Source of the DNA: Cellvibrionaceae bacterium
GTDB taxonomy: Bacteria > Pseudomonadota > Gammaproteobacteria > Pseudomonadales > Cellvibrionaceae
Assembly (NCBI GenBank): GCA_024707385.1
Contig: JANPZW010000013.1
Span: 877,465-941,464 of the forward strand
DNA length: 64,000 bases
Direction: 5' to 3'
Part shown: piece after piece, positions 17,801-29,990 of the stretch
Layout: every line of letters begins with the position of its first letter
Numbering within the stretch: the first letter of the stretch is position 1
Program-made: the position numbers and the translations under genes
Notes under the pieces: generated by a model
What the model saw: only the letters and a program-made list of their open reading frames with translations
Database searches by the model: none
Told to the model about the DNA's origin: nothing

Positions 17801-20800
17801 GGTCACCCGTCATCGGCGCATACAACGGGCCTGGAATTTACGCAAAGGCTATTGATACAAACGGAAGAATAATATTTAGAAGCTCCAGTTTTATCGACTC
17901 TCCTGTTCTTGAATCCGGTTCAAATGGCTCTGGTGGCTTTATTGGCTATTACACCAATGGCTCGGTGGCGCTTCCCTATTTTGCCAATTCCAATGGAAAT
18001 TTTGAGGTGCATAATTACGTAGGGGCGGAGAACCTAATTTCTGAATACCAGCTTTCTGATGGATCGACTATTGAGCTGCCCAACTTAGTATCTTTTGAAT
18101 CCGCCAATAGTGGCTATGTCAGTTGGTACACAGGCGGCTCCGACACTACGCTGGCAACCAGCGGTGGCGACTTTTACATAGAGGCTAAAAATATCCAGCA
18201 TTGGGGAGCGCATGCATTAGATGTGGCTCTTCAGGCGGATACGGAAATATAACTCTCATAGCAGAGGAAGAAATTACTGCACCTTTGATTGTTTATTCCA
18301 ATGTCCTCGATCAAGGTGTAGAGAAAAATTCAGAAATTAAATTTTCTGCAAACAAAATTCGTATTGACCGTGATCTCGACTTCAATAATGCAGGCGTTGT
18401 AAATTTTAATTTGAATGCTGAAGGCGATATAGTTCTCGGTGTTATAGAGGGAGATGCGCACTATCAGGAAGTTGCTGCGTTTAATCGTCGAGAAGGAGGC
18501 AGAATCTTTGACTCAGAGGGCGGCGACAATGACAGACTCAATATCAACATAAATGCTGGTGGCACCGTTTTTCAGAAATATGATGTTTTCACAGGCGGTG
18601 GAAATTACATAGCGACAGCCGCTCAATTCGAATTCAATGAAGGAGTTCAGATCAATACCGACTTTTCAAACGACACAGAAAACAGTCTATCCGGGGTCGG
18701 AAATATCTCTTTGATAGAAACTGTAGTGGATCCTCTTTTCTTTCAGCGCCTTATTTTGCCAGATATACAAACACAAGCAGACTGTTCAGGCGAAAGCTCT
18801 TGTGGTGATCTTAATATTGTTTCGAGTCGGTCGATCTATGACAGTGAGCCAGCTGATGATATTCGCAGAACAATAGCAGTATCTGGAAACGCGAATTTTG
18901 AAACGGGTAGAGATATAGATTTTCTCGGAGAAGACAATGATATTCGCTTTGACGGTAGTGTATCCGTTAAAGCAGGTACTATCTCCATCGAAACTCGGGG
19001 TGGTTTTGAGTTGTTAGATTGGGAGGTGAATGGCACGCTTCATATTGCTGTTCAGGAGGCAGAGGGGAGAAGCTCGGATCTGATTAGTAACTCTACCTTA
19101 ACAGGTGGTGCAGTAGTGATCGGAACACCGGGCGAGCTTATTTTGAAAGGCGAGCAAACCCGTTTTTCTTCGCGAGTAGAACTCCATGGCAGTCGCATTG
19201 AGCTAAATCACCAAGGTGATCTAATTTTAGATGAATTATTTTTAACAGGCGGTAGCCTTGGCGAAGCATCTTTAATACAAGTAAACGGCAGTGTCCTTGG
19301 TGCTGGCGGAAATGCGCTGGATATCGCTGGGAATTTTGTCAATGGAGTTTATCAAGATGCATCTCCAGTTATCTTCGATGTCACCGGCGATCTGCAGCTT
19401 ACTTCTTCAGATAATAAGATATCCTCGATCCAAGTCCTCAATGCTAACGCGGTTGCGCTTCAAAATTCCTCGGACATCAATTTAGCTGGAATTAACGCCG
19501 AAAGCCTCTCCCTAAATATCCTCGGCGACATCACTCAAGCCAGCGCACTCAATATCACTGGCGAAACCTCGATCATTGCCGCAGCCAACAGCAATATCGA
19601 TCTTTCCAATGTTTTAAATGATTTTAATACGGTAAATATCCAAGCAGCTGGGCCCGCGACAATCGAAATCGCGGATTCAGGCAGTATTAGTTTGGACAAT
19701 ATGGACCTCAATGTTGTGGATGTTAGTCTGGTTGCAGCGAGTATTGCTCAAGCGGAAGGCGGCCGCATTCATTTGCGGGATGGTGCCGAGCTCAATCTAC
19801 AAGCAGGGTATATTACCCTCGGCGCAAATGGCACAGCCTCTGTCGATATTGACGGAGCTGTACTCAGAGGCATTTTTGCAAATGACTTGAATATCCGGGG
19901 GGCAATTCGAGGCAGCGCGGGCACAACAGACAGTGGTCTAGCGGGCTTCTACTTAGAGGGGTCAGGTGCAGATAATTTTGTCGAGGTTGTAGCCGGTGCA
20001 TCTATTACTGGAGATTTTAGTGAGGATTCGAAGATTGCCCTCGGTGACGGAGATGATTTAATCAGCCTTTCAGGAGACGTTGCGATTACTGTCGATGGTG
20101 GGTTGGGTAATGATGTATTTACCATTCAAGCTGCGGGAATAGCTGTCGCAAAGATATTTGGTAATGAAGGCGAGGATACTCTTAAGGGTTCCGATGCCGA
20201 TACTCTTTGGTCTATAACCGCCAATGGCGAAGGTGGCCTTAGCTCAAACAATGCGATGATTCACTTAGGTGGCATTGAGCGTTTCCAGGGAGGGGCTGGC
20301 GATGACAGCTTTTTGTTGGAGTCCGCGACGACTTCGGTAGAATCCGACAAGTTGTCGTTGACTCTTGATGGGGGCTTTGGCTTTAACGAGTATCTTGTTA
20401 GAACAGGCCAGAATTTGCAGTGGGAAGTCAACTCTAATGATATTCAGTTGATTGATTCACAATTTCTTTTAAACGTATCTATGACTAATGTTCAGGTCAT
20501 AGATCCAGGCGCTAGTCAAAGCATTTTTTATTTTAATGATCTGAATAATCCCCTCGATGAGATTAGAGGGCCCCTTTTAACGCCACACACTTTTGACTTT
20601 TCACGTATAGAGGCGGCGCTGACGCTGAATGTGAGTGCATTACCTTTTGGTATAGAAAAGTTTGGGAGATCTTTAGTGGTTGGGAATGGTCGATTAACAG
20701 CTGTTGTGGGCGATGACATTAAAACGGGTTGGGTTATCCAAGATGATCTTGTTGAAGGCATATCCGATGCTAGGTGGTCTAATGTATTTGCAAATATTGG

Positions 20801-23800
20801 ACGAATCAGAGGTGGATCAGCTGACGATGAATTTGTCGTTTTAACGACAAACAATCTTCTTGAAATAGATGGAGGAGAAGGGACAAACAGCATATTCGCT
20901 CCGATGTCCGACAATATTTTTAGTATTAATGGTGTATCCGAAGGAACGTTAAACGAAAGCTTACATTTTAGTCGTGTACAACGGTTAGATGGCAATTCAG
21001 GTAGAGATACCTTCATTTTCTCGCCCGGCAGCAGCATCGGCAATATTAACGCCGGCGCAGGTAACGACACATTTATTCTCGCCAACAATGTCACCGTGGG
21101 CATTTTGGATGGTGGTGAAGGCGTGGATACGTTGGACCGCAATGGTCTGAATTCCATAATGACGTATTTGCGCGAAGTGATTGGTGGCGATGCGATTTAT
21201 GCGGCTGCGAATATCGAAACCGAAACTTCCATCGGCGGCAGTACGACCGTCGTGGGTGTGGATGGCTATAACGCGCAGTGGAATATCACCGGCAATGGAA
21301 TGCTGAGCGTGACGGCGACCGATGGTGACGGTGTGGCGATCACCAATCAATTCAGCGGAGTAACTCGTGCCGAAGGCGGCGCGGGACTTGATGCGTTTGT
21401 TCTGCTGTCGGATGGCACGCTCGTTGACGGTATTGTCGGCAATGGAAATGACTACCTGCAAGGCAGTGAGTCCTCCAACACCTGGATCGTCAACGCGGCC
21501 AATGGCGGTGAATTAGTTCAGGAAAGTGGTACTCGATTGCAATTTCAGGGAATTTCGCATTTATACGGTGGCAACAGCAGCGATATTTTTGACATTGCAT
21601 CCGGCGGTTCCGTATCCGGCTCCATTTATGGTGGTGGTGGTGCGGATACGCTGATTATTAGCGATGCCTCTCTCTCCAACGAGTGGGTGTTGGGGCAGGA
21701 AAACAGTGTAGGGTCGGTTGCGTATTTCAGTGAAGTTGAGACTCTTATTGGCAACGACAACAACGATACCTTTAGCTTTACCGGTGCGACCGACGTCATC
21801 GCTATTCAGGGGGGCGCCGGGGATAACAACTTGGTCTGGCGCGCGGGTGATCTCGCCGTCAATCTCGGCTCGGGTTCCTTGAATCAACAAATTCAGTTCA
21901 GCGAAATCAAAGCGTTTGATGCGGAGGCGACGGCGAGCAATACCCTGATCGGCGCGGATGAAGACAACGCGTGGACACTGGCGAACGATGCGTCTGGCAC
22001 GCTCACCTCGTCCGGGGGCGAGGTAAGTTTCACTGGGTTCCGCACACTCGTGGGTGGCACTGCAGCGGATAGCTTCGCGCTGGCAGCCAACGCTGGCGGA
22101 TTTATCGGTGTTGATGGTGGCGCAGGGGAGGACCGCATCAGCGCGGCTGACATTCTCAATGAATGGCGCCTGGACAGTGCCGGCGGTGAACTGAACGGGA
22201 TGCGTTTCAGTAATCTGGAAACGCTGCTCGGCGGCGCGCAGCAGGATAACTTTGTCCTGACCGCTGCCTCGGCCCAGGTGCAGACCATTGACGGTGGCGC
22301 GGGCGCTAACCGGTTGACCGGCTATGACCAAATCAATGTTTGGAATGTGACTGGCGATAACGCCGGTGATGTGACCGGGCTTGCCAGTTTCCGCAATATT
22401 CAGACGCTGATCGGCGGCTCGCAGGCCGATATGTTCACTTTGGCGGCCGGCGTCAATCTGAGCGAAATTTACGCCGGTGCGGGTAATGACGTGTTTGTCA
22501 TTGGCGCCGGGGTGATTGCGGACAACTTCTACGGCGAAGCCGGCGATGATAGCTTCGACGTTGGTCTGGGGCTGGAACTCAGCGGGGTGCTGGATGGCGG
22601 CACCGGCGGAGAAACGGAGGGCGATTTTATCGACCTCGGCAAGTTTACTTTGCTGGATGCTACGGCCGATTTGGAATCGGTCGTCGGTTTCTCCTTCCGC
22701 AATTTTGAACGCATCGAACAACCCAACAATCAGGGTATTTATTTCGGTGGCAACGGCACCAACGTCTGGTACATCACGGGTGCCAACGAAGGCCGTTTGG
22801 AAATTCGCGAAGGCGAAAAAGCCGGCGTCTACGAGTTTTCAGGTGTTCACAGTCTGTTGGGTGGCGAAGGTGAAGATATTTTCATCTTTGCCAATGATGC
22901 GGCCGCTGTATCCACGCTGATTGACGGTGGAACCGGTGCGGGTGCCAACACTCTGGATCTCAGCGCCCAGGGCATGATCAACCGCTGGCTGCTTGATGGC
23001 GCCAACAGTGGTTCGGTCATTAACAGCAGCAATACAAACGGCAATGTGTTCACCAACATCGCCTACCTGATCGGCGGCTCCAATCGCGATCTGTTCGAGT
23101 TGCATGCCGGCGGCAGCATCGCCGGCGCGATTGATGGTGGTTTGGGCGCGGATGAGTTCACGATAGTGGTGGAGCAGACCAGCAACTGGCAGCTCGGTGG
23201 AGCCGGCGGACACAGCGTCACCGGAGTTGCCAGCTTCACCAATATTGAAAGCCTGATCGGCGGTAGCGGCGTTGATAACTTCGACATACTGGCTTCCCTG
23301 ACCGACGTTACCCAGCTGACTGGCGGCGCTGGTTCTGATGCCGTGAATTTCCTCTATGACAGCCCGGTCAGTGTCGAGCTGGCGCGCGGGGTGGCGGGCG
23401 GATTGCGGGTGGAAGGCATTGAGCGTTATACCGCAATCGGCGCGGGCAGCAGCACCCTAATCGGTGTCGATTCCACGACCACCTGGAGCGTCGACGGGGC
23501 GGACCGGGGCTTCATCCGCTATTTGGTGACGGATGGAGGAGAAGCCCTCAACGTGGCGTTCGACGGTTTCGGTAATCTGGTCGGTGGCGCGGGCGACGAC
23601 CAGTTCCTCTTCGCGACCGGGGGCTCTGTAAGTGGCGTGGTGACCGGCGGTGGCGGACGCAACCGTGTTGATCTGCAGGCGTTAGCCGGCGACATTCACG
23701 TGGCTGCAGCGCCGGGTATTGCCAACGCAGTAGGGCTGGCAAGCCTGACGTTGGCGGACATCGATCAACTGATGGGCAACGGGCGAACTTGGCTGTATGG

Positions 23801-26357
23801 CGCCAGCGACCAAAGCTATACCTGGACCATCGATGGCGCCCGTTCAGGACGTGTGACCAGTACGCTGGTGGACGATGCCAACCGGTTGCTGGCTTTCGAG
23901 AATCTGTCGGCGATCCACGGCGGCGCGCATGACGATATCTTCCAGGTCGTCGTCGCCACACCACTGTTGTCTCTGGATGGCGGCAGTGCCGCGACGGCGG
24001 ATTTGGTCGACTACTCCCGGGTCAACGGCAACCTCAGCATCAATCTCGCCGAGGCGTTGACCGGCCAAAACGGTGTGATCACGGGTGTCGAAGGCATTCG
24101 CGGCAATAATGCCGGACCGGATTCACTGCACAGTGCGGAACTGGTAGGGCCGGACAGCGGCGCGATATGGCGGATTGGCAACTTCGGCGGTCCATTGGCG
24201 GACGGCGTCAATGATGGTGAGGTCTCCTTCGGCGATCAGACCATCAGCTTCCTCGACTTCAATCTGTTGACGGGTGGCGCGGGTGTGGACACCTTTAATC
24301 AGATTTCCGGCGTGGTGCTCGGTGCGCTGAGTGGCGGCGCCGGCAACGATACCTTCACCATCGACCTCGTTGGTGCCAACGCCGGTACCCGCGTTATCGG
24401 CGGCAGCGGCAGCGATACCCTGCTGCTGCGCGGTGGCGATGCGGCGGGTGTGCTCACCTACACGGCGGCGGCCAATGGTGGTGAGTTCGATTACGGTCAT
24501 GAGGGTGCCCATTACAAAGTCGGCCACCAGGAGGTCGAAATCCTGCGCGACCAGTCCCTGGCGCAAACCCTTCAAATTCGCGGTTCCAGCCTCGCCGAAA
24601 CCTTTGGTCTGGGCAATGGCCGCTTTCAGGTGAACGGCGGCGAGCAGATCGAGTACAGCAGCAAGCGCGATATCGCGGTGCACACCGGTATCAACGACAT
24701 CATCGACATTACGGAAAATCTCCAAGTGGAAGGGTCATTGACGCTGGCGAATGGCACGGTCATCGCCAACGACCCGGCGAACAGCTCCATCACCGCGCAG
24801 ACGCTGATTTTGGATTCCGTCCGCGACGTGGGCTTGGCCAGCGCGCGCCTGCGCACCAGCGTAGAGGATCTGGCGGTGCGTAACAGCGCCGGGGATATCT
24901 ATCTGCAGGAGCAAAATGGACTGAACCTGACAGAGTTCAACGCCAATGGCGTATTCGATCTGCTGCTGCTCAATGGCGACCTCAGCAGCAGCGCACCTTT
25001 GTTTGCTGCGGACGTTTTCCGCGTGGTAGCGAACAACGGTGACATCACTCTGACCGGCGCCAACCAGTTGCGCGACGACGTGGCGCTCACTGGCAACCGT
25101 GTGGAGCTGCACAACGCCAGCACCCTGACTCTCGTGGATGTCCAGGCGCAGGAGCTGATTCTGCGTACTCAGCGAGGCATCGAAGGCGATGGCCCCATTG
25201 TGGTGTCCGGCCTGACCAGCATTGATGCCCAGGGCGACGTGCTGTTCGACTTCGCCACCAACGATTTCAACCGTGTGCGAGTCACCAATGCGGTCAACCT
25301 CACCCTGGTGGACCAGAACGCGATCGAGCTACTGGACATCAACGCCTCCGGGGCGGTGGTGGTGCGCAGCACCAATAGCGTGACCTTGAGCGACCAGGTG
25401 ACTGGCGCCAATGGCGTGACTGTCACGTCCGGCGTCGGCTCCATTAACCAGAACGGCAGCATCACCACCAGCAACGGTGCTGTGGTGGTTGAAGCAGGCA
25501 ACGGGCAGGTCAACCTCGGTGAAGACGCGCGCATTCTGGCGAACGGCGGCAGCGTCAACATCAGTGCCGGCTCAGGTGATGTGAACATGGGCGGCTCCAC
25601 CCGCATAGTGGCCAATGGCGGTGACGTCACCATAGTGGCGGCAGACAGCGTGGTGGTGGCCGAAGTGGTGAGTTCCGGGTTGGTCACCATCAACGCCGGT
25701 GCGGGCGGTGTCAGCGATGGTAACGGCGGGGCGACCAACGTCTCAGCGGGTGGTTTGCAGAGTTCTGCCAACACCGGATTTGGCAGTCAGGACGCCATAG
25801 AAACCCAGGTTGGCAATATCAATATCGCGACCAACAGCGGCAACGTTGCCGTCGCCAACACGGGCAGCGTTACCGTGGATGGTGTCAGCACCGGCCAGGG
25901 TGATATCACTCTCATCAATCAGGGAAATGTGGATCTCGGGGCGGGCTCTGTATCCGCGCAGGACGGCGCCAACGGCGGCACTGTGGACATCAGCGTCAGC
26001 CAGGGTAGCGTGACCCAAAGCGGCCCGACGAACCTTCCCGCGGTCAAGGGTACTGGTACGGTGATCATCAGCGCGCCGGATGGCTCTATAGGTTCCGGCG
26101 GTGGTCTGCGGGTGGATGCGCCCGCTGTCGAAATCATTGCCGCGATCAAGGCCGGCGAGATTTTCGTCAATCCGGGTGCTGACAAAATCGAGTACTTCTC
26201 CGGCAGCTTCAAGTTTGATGATCAGCTGCTGGCGATAGCGCCGCTGGAAGACATCAACCCGGCGATCTTTGCTAACGTGAAAAGCTATTTCTTCAACGAT
26301 ATCTCTCTGTTGCTGCCGCGCGACCAGCGTTATGAGGACGATGAAGGCGAGGAATAA
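14804..26357 (+). CDS. Giant two-partner-secretion exoprotein, filamentous-haemagglutinin type (four frame breaks)
   Basis: About 3850 codons. ATG at 14804 follows AGGAAAGAGA and starts a signal peptide with a basic RRRK and hydrophobic core ending near ...STGVKA. The mature N-terminus is a TPS translocation domain: GGAIVGGDGTI, ESFNIAADERVQFIQP, NRILGNEASQIFGRL and the hallmark NPNGVLFGENASINVGGLVASG-like segment. A beta-helical passenger follows, then about 15 bipartite repeats at 20080-24560 and a final repetitive Gly/Asn/Val-rich part ending in DISLLLPRDQRYEDDEGEE. There is no membrane anchor or sorting signal, so it is probably secreted or held by its transporter. Frame breaks lie near 16196 (T run), 16551-16557 (G run), 16897-16903 (T run) and 18230 (GG). 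Correcting each by one base gives one continuous protein. The transporter gene follows at 26475. Confidence 0.88.
20080..24560 (+). repeat. About 15 tandem degenerate protein repeats in the exoprotein
   Basis: Each unit is about 80-110 codons and has two parts. The first is a strand-turn with W-x-I/V...G...F..I..L followed by (I/L)GG..xDxF, for example FQGGAGDDSFLL, LIGGSQADMFTL and IHGGAHDDIFQV. The second is a turn such as VDGGAGEDRIS, IDGGAGANRLTG or LSGGAGNDTFTI. The turns resemble RTX nonapeptides (GGxGxDxhx) but occur singly instead of in runs. I count at least 15 of the L-GG..D-F elements from about 20280 to 24280. Spacing is irregular and the copies are diverged at DNA level, so recent duplication is not evident. 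Confidence 0.8.
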
Positions 26358-26366
26358 TAATTGGCA

Positions 26367-26391
26367 AACGGGCGTTGCCGCCCGTTTTTTT
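26367..26391 (+). terminator. Rho-independent terminator after the exoprotein gene
   Basis: AACGGGCG (26367-26374), loop TTGC, CGCCCGTT (26379-26386), continuing in a T-run to 26391: an eight-base-pair stem ten bases after the exoprotein stop. It lies between the exoprotein and transporter genes, so the transporter is either expressed by read-through or from its own promoter. Confidence 0.85.
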
Positions 26392-26474
26392 CATTGCTCG
26401 GATTATGCTTTTATTCGCGTAGAATCCCGCACCATCACATCTGGTGAATTACTGAAGAAGGAAACTCATTCGTT

Positions 26475-28411
26475 ATGACTAAGTCGTTTCGCGCGCTATT
26501 TCTCCGAGTGTTGTGTTGTGCTGCGCTTGTGCCGTCATTGGCGCAGGCGGGCTTTCTCGAAATGCCTGATACCACGGAAGTGCCAGACATGGAGCGAGAG
26601 TCCCTGTTGAAGGATCTGGATATTCCCCGTGTGCGTGAGCGTGATGCCGACCCCATGGCTGGCCCACGACTCAATATCACCGAATTCCGTGTCCAGGGAG
26701 TGGTGGAATATCCGGAACTCGGCATTACCCGTGAATCTCTCAATCATCTCGTGGAAGGCATTCGCTTCGAAATGATGGGAGAAGGAGAAATGCTGGATTC
26801 GGGCTATACACTCGATGAAGTCAGCCAGATTTCGGACTTGGTGGCGGAAATTGAAACCCAGACACAGGGCCAAAAAGTCGGACCCGCCGATGTGGACCGT
26901 TTGGTGTTTTTGATTCGTGAACAGCGCCAGCGCCGCGGTGTGACCGTGGGTATGATCGAAACCGTCGCCGACACGATTACGCGCTATTACCGCGAGCGAG
27001 GTTTTATTCTCGCCAAAGCCTATATTCCGGAGCAGCGTGTCCGCGACGGAGTTGTCACGCTGACATTGTTATTGGGAAATCTTGGCGAAGTGTCGGTGGT
27101 CAACAACAGAATTTACAAAGCAAAAACTCTGCAGAATATTTTCTCACCGGTCATCGGAAAACCCGTCACGACGAATAATATTGAAGAGCGATTGTATTTC
27201 GTCAACGATTTACCCGGCCTGTCGGCGCAGGCGTATTTCGAACCGGGTGCGCAGGTTGGCGACACACGCTTGAATATCAACACTTTGCGAGAAAGTCGTT
27301 TTGCCGGCAATGTGCGTGTCGACAATCATGGCTCGGAAAGCACCGGTGAGTACCGATTGTATACCGATGGCTATTGGCACAACCCCGGTGGATTCGGTGA
27401 TCAATTGCATATCGGGGTGCTCGGCACTTTCGAGCCGTCGAATTCTTATTACGGGTCGATTCATTACGGCGTGCCTCTTTTTCAGCCCCCGGGCGAAATT
27501 CACCTTTGGTGGTTCCACCAATGATTTTGTCTCCGATTCCTTAAGCGGCCTGACGCTCACAGGAAAGTCGGTGGTTTACGATGCGACGTTGAATTACATT
27601 TTGCGGCGCAGCCGGGTGAAAAACCTGTCCTCGGAATTGCGCTTTGCCGAAGTGAGTTCGGAAATCGAAGAAAAGGAAGGACGATTGCCTTTGGAGGATG
27701 GCGAGCTGGATGACACGGTGCGAAATCTCGACCTCGTTTTCAATTTTGATATTTTGCTAGAGCGCTGGCGCGGCATGCACCAGGGCGGTGTCCGGTTAAC
27801 CTACGGTGATTTTGTCAAAGGGCGCAACTTTCATCAGGACGAGAATCCTTTAATTCTCTCGTTCAATTACTCGTTGATTAAATTTGCTCAAGTTCCATTT
27901 ACCAAAGCCAATAGCCGTATCCAGGCCCGCTTTGCTGGACAATACAGTGAAACCTCCCTGCCGAGCACGAGTCAATTTTTCGCTGACAGGCCCGACCAAA
28001 CTGCGCGCATTCAATATCAATCAGTTTAATGCCGATTCCGGTGCCTACGTCAGCCTCGACTGGATATTCAGCGGCCCCGGATTCCTGGATCTTCAGCTGG
28101 GTGGCGAAAACCTCAAGGATATTTTGCAGCCGTACCTGTTCGCCGAAGCGGGATATGGAGATACCAAAGACAGTGGTCTTCCGATTATTCGGCGGGGGGC
28201 GGCAACAGCGCCCGAACAGCCGGGCAGTTGGGCAGTGCTGTCAGATGTGGGAGTGGGACTACGCTTGGCCATGCGCAATAATTTCCGGGCCAGCTTCAGC
28301 TATGCCTATGTGACTTCCTACGAAGGTGATTTAGGTCCTCTCACCAAAGAAAGCACACGAGATCTGGAAGAGCGCAGTAAATTCTATGTTGATATGCAAT
28401 ACAGCTTCTAA
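26475..28411 (+). CDS. Two-partner-secretion outer-membrane transporter, ShlB/FhaC family (two frame breaks)
   Basis: An Omp85-superfamily TpsB protein expected to secrete the exoprotein encoded just upstream. ATG 26475 has a purine-rich AGAAGGAAAC upstream and begins a signal peptide ending ...LVPSLAQA (about residue 27). POTRA-like regions follow (PRLNITEFRVQGVVEYPELG; YYRERGFILAKAYIPEQRVRDG-like, VTLTLLLGNLGEVSVVNN). Then comes the barrel, ending ERSKFYVDMQYSF with the terminal Phe required for barrel insertion. Two breaks occur: a run of five C at about 27486-27490 (four would give LFQPRAKFTFGG) and a run of five T at about 27976-27980 (four would give STSQFSLTGPTKLRAF). Restored length is about 644 residues, somewhat longer than FhaC. 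Confidence 0.85.
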
Positions 28412-28414
28412 GTG

Positions 28415-28440
28415 AAAAGCGCCCCGAGGGGCGCTTTTTT
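28415..28440. terminator. Bidirectional terminator between the TPS transporter and ubiD
   Basis: AAAAGCGCCC and GGGCGCTTTT form a ten-base-pair palindromic stem with a four-base loop, with A-runs on one side and T-runs on the other. It serves the transporter gene ending at 28411 and the convergent ubiD gene whose stop is at 28439-28441. Confidence 0.9.
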
Positions 28441-29911
28441 ATTTGATCAGTTCGTCAATTCCCAGGTCGCCCCAGAGCACGTCGATTTTTTGTTTTATCT
28501 CGGCGCTCATCACAATGGGTCTGCCCCACTCCCGTTGCGTTTCTCCCGGCCACTTATGTGTAGCATCCATGCCCATTTTTGATCCGAGTCCGGCGATGGG
28601 AGATGCAAAATCCAGATAGTCGATAGGGGTGTTCTCCACCATCACCGTATCGCGCGCGGGATCCATTCGTGTGGTGATCGCCCAGATCACATCGCGCCAA
28701 TCGCGCGCATTGATATCGTCATCCGTGACCACCACAATTTTGGTGTACATGAATTGCCGCAGAAAAGACCAGACACCGAACATGACGCGCTTAGCGTGGC
28801 CCGGATATTGTTTTTTCATGGTCACAACCGCCATGCGGTAGGAGCACCCTTCCGGCGGTAAATAAAAATCGACAATTTCGGGAAACTGTTTTTTCAGAAT
28901 CGGCACGAATACTTCATTTAACGCCAGTCCCAATACCGCCGGCTCGTCCGGTGGTCGGCCGGTATAAGTGCTGTGGTAAATCGGCTCGCGCCTGTGGGTC
29001 AGGGTTGTCACGGTAAAAACCGGGAAGCGCTCCACCTCATTGTAATAACCAGTGTGATCGCCATAAGGCCCCTCTTCCGCGGTCTCTCCTGGATCGATAT
29101 AACCCTCGAGAATAAATTCCGCGTTGGCCGGGACTTGCAGCGAATTGCTGATGCTTTGGCTGACCTCGGTTTTGCTGCCGCGCAACAGGCCGGCAAACGC
29201 GTATTCGCTGAGGGTGTCCGGTACCGGCGTCACGGCGCCGAGAATGGTGGCCGGGTCCGCGCCCAAGGCGACAGAGACGGGAAATTTTTCTCCCGGATTG
29301 GCCTGCTGCCATTCGCGAAAATCCAGCGCGCCGCCGCGATGGCTCAGCCAGCGCATAATTAATTTATTGCGACCGAGCAACTGCATCCGGTAGATACCGA
29401 GGTTTTGCCGCTCTTTGTGGGGACCACGGGTGACGACCAGGGGCCAGGTGATCAAAGGTGCGACATCGCCCGGCCAGCACGTCTGGATCGGCAATTTGGT
29501 GAGATCGACTTCGTCGTCCTGATAAACAAATTCCTGACAGGCCGGTTTGCTGATTTGCTTGGGTGACATGTTGAGAACCTGCCGGAAAATCGGCAGCTTT
29601 TCCCATGCATCGCGCATACCTTTAGGCGGTTCAGGCTCTTTCAGAAACGCCAGTAATTCACCGACTTCTTTCAGTGCGGCAACGGATTCCTGTCCCATGC
29701 CGAGTGCCACCCGTTCAGGTGTGCCGAATAAATTGCCGAGCACGGGAATGGTGTAGCCGATAGGATTTTCAAACAGCAGGGCCGGGCCGCCGGAGCGCAG
29801 AGTGCGATCGCAGATTTCGGTCATTTCCAGATTGGGGGAAATCGGCTGACTGATTCGCTTGAGTTGTCCGCGGCGTTCCAGCAGATGTATAAAGTCGCGC
29901 AGGTCTTTCAT
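28439..29911 (-). CDS. ubiD: UbiD, 4-hydroxy-3-polyprenylbenzoate decarboxylase
   Basis: A prenylated-FMN-dependent decarboxylase of ubiquinone synthesis that removes the carboxyl group from 3-polyprenyl-4-hydroxybenzoate; the cofactor is supplied by UbiX. The 490-residue length matches E. coli UbiD (497). Family sequence is seen throughout: MKDLRDFIHLLERRGQLKRI at the N-terminus, TEICDRTLRSGGPALLFENP, GIYRMQLLGRNKLIMRWLSHRGG and EGPYGDHTGYYN. It is transcribed away from rho, about 80 bases downstream of the rho stop, with the rho terminator between them. Confidence 0.97.
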   Translation of the reverse strand: MKDLRDFIHLLERRGQLKRISQPISPNLEMTEICDRTLRSGGPALLFENPIGYTIPVLGNLFGTPERVALGMGQESVAALKEVGELLAFLKEPEPPKGMRDAWEKLPIFRQVLNMSPKQISKPACQEFVYQDDEVDLTKLPIQTCWPGDVAPLITWPLVVTRGPHKERQNLGIYRMQLLGRNKLIMRWLSHRGGALDFREWQQANPGEKFPVSVALGADPATILGAVTPVPDTLSEYAFAGLLRGSKTEVSQSISNSLQVPANAEFILEGYIDPGETAEEGPYGDHTGYYNEVERFPVFTVTTLTHRREPIYHSTYTGRPPDEPAVLGLALNEVFVPILKKQFPEIVDFYLPPEGCSYRMAVVTMKKQYPGHAKRVMFGVWSFLRQFMYTKIVVVTDDDINARDWRDVIWAITTRMDPARDTVMVENTPIDYLDFASPIAGLGSKMGMDATHKWPGETQREWGRPIVMSAEIKQKIDVLWGDLGIDELIK

Positions 29912-29950
29912 GGCGGAAGGAATGCTTGGGCGGGGAAATCCCCTGTGGGG

Positions 29951-29982
29951 AAAAATATCGCGGCTGAATGATCAGCCGCGAT
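29951..29982 (-). terminator. Terminator after rho
   Basis: On the minus strand ATCGCGGCTGA, loop TCAT and TCAGCCGCGAT form an 11-base-pair stem (29957-29982) followed by ATTTTT (down to 29951). It lies eight bases past the rho stop and upstream of ubiD. Confidence 0.85.
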
Positions 29983-29990
29983 GCGGCGGG

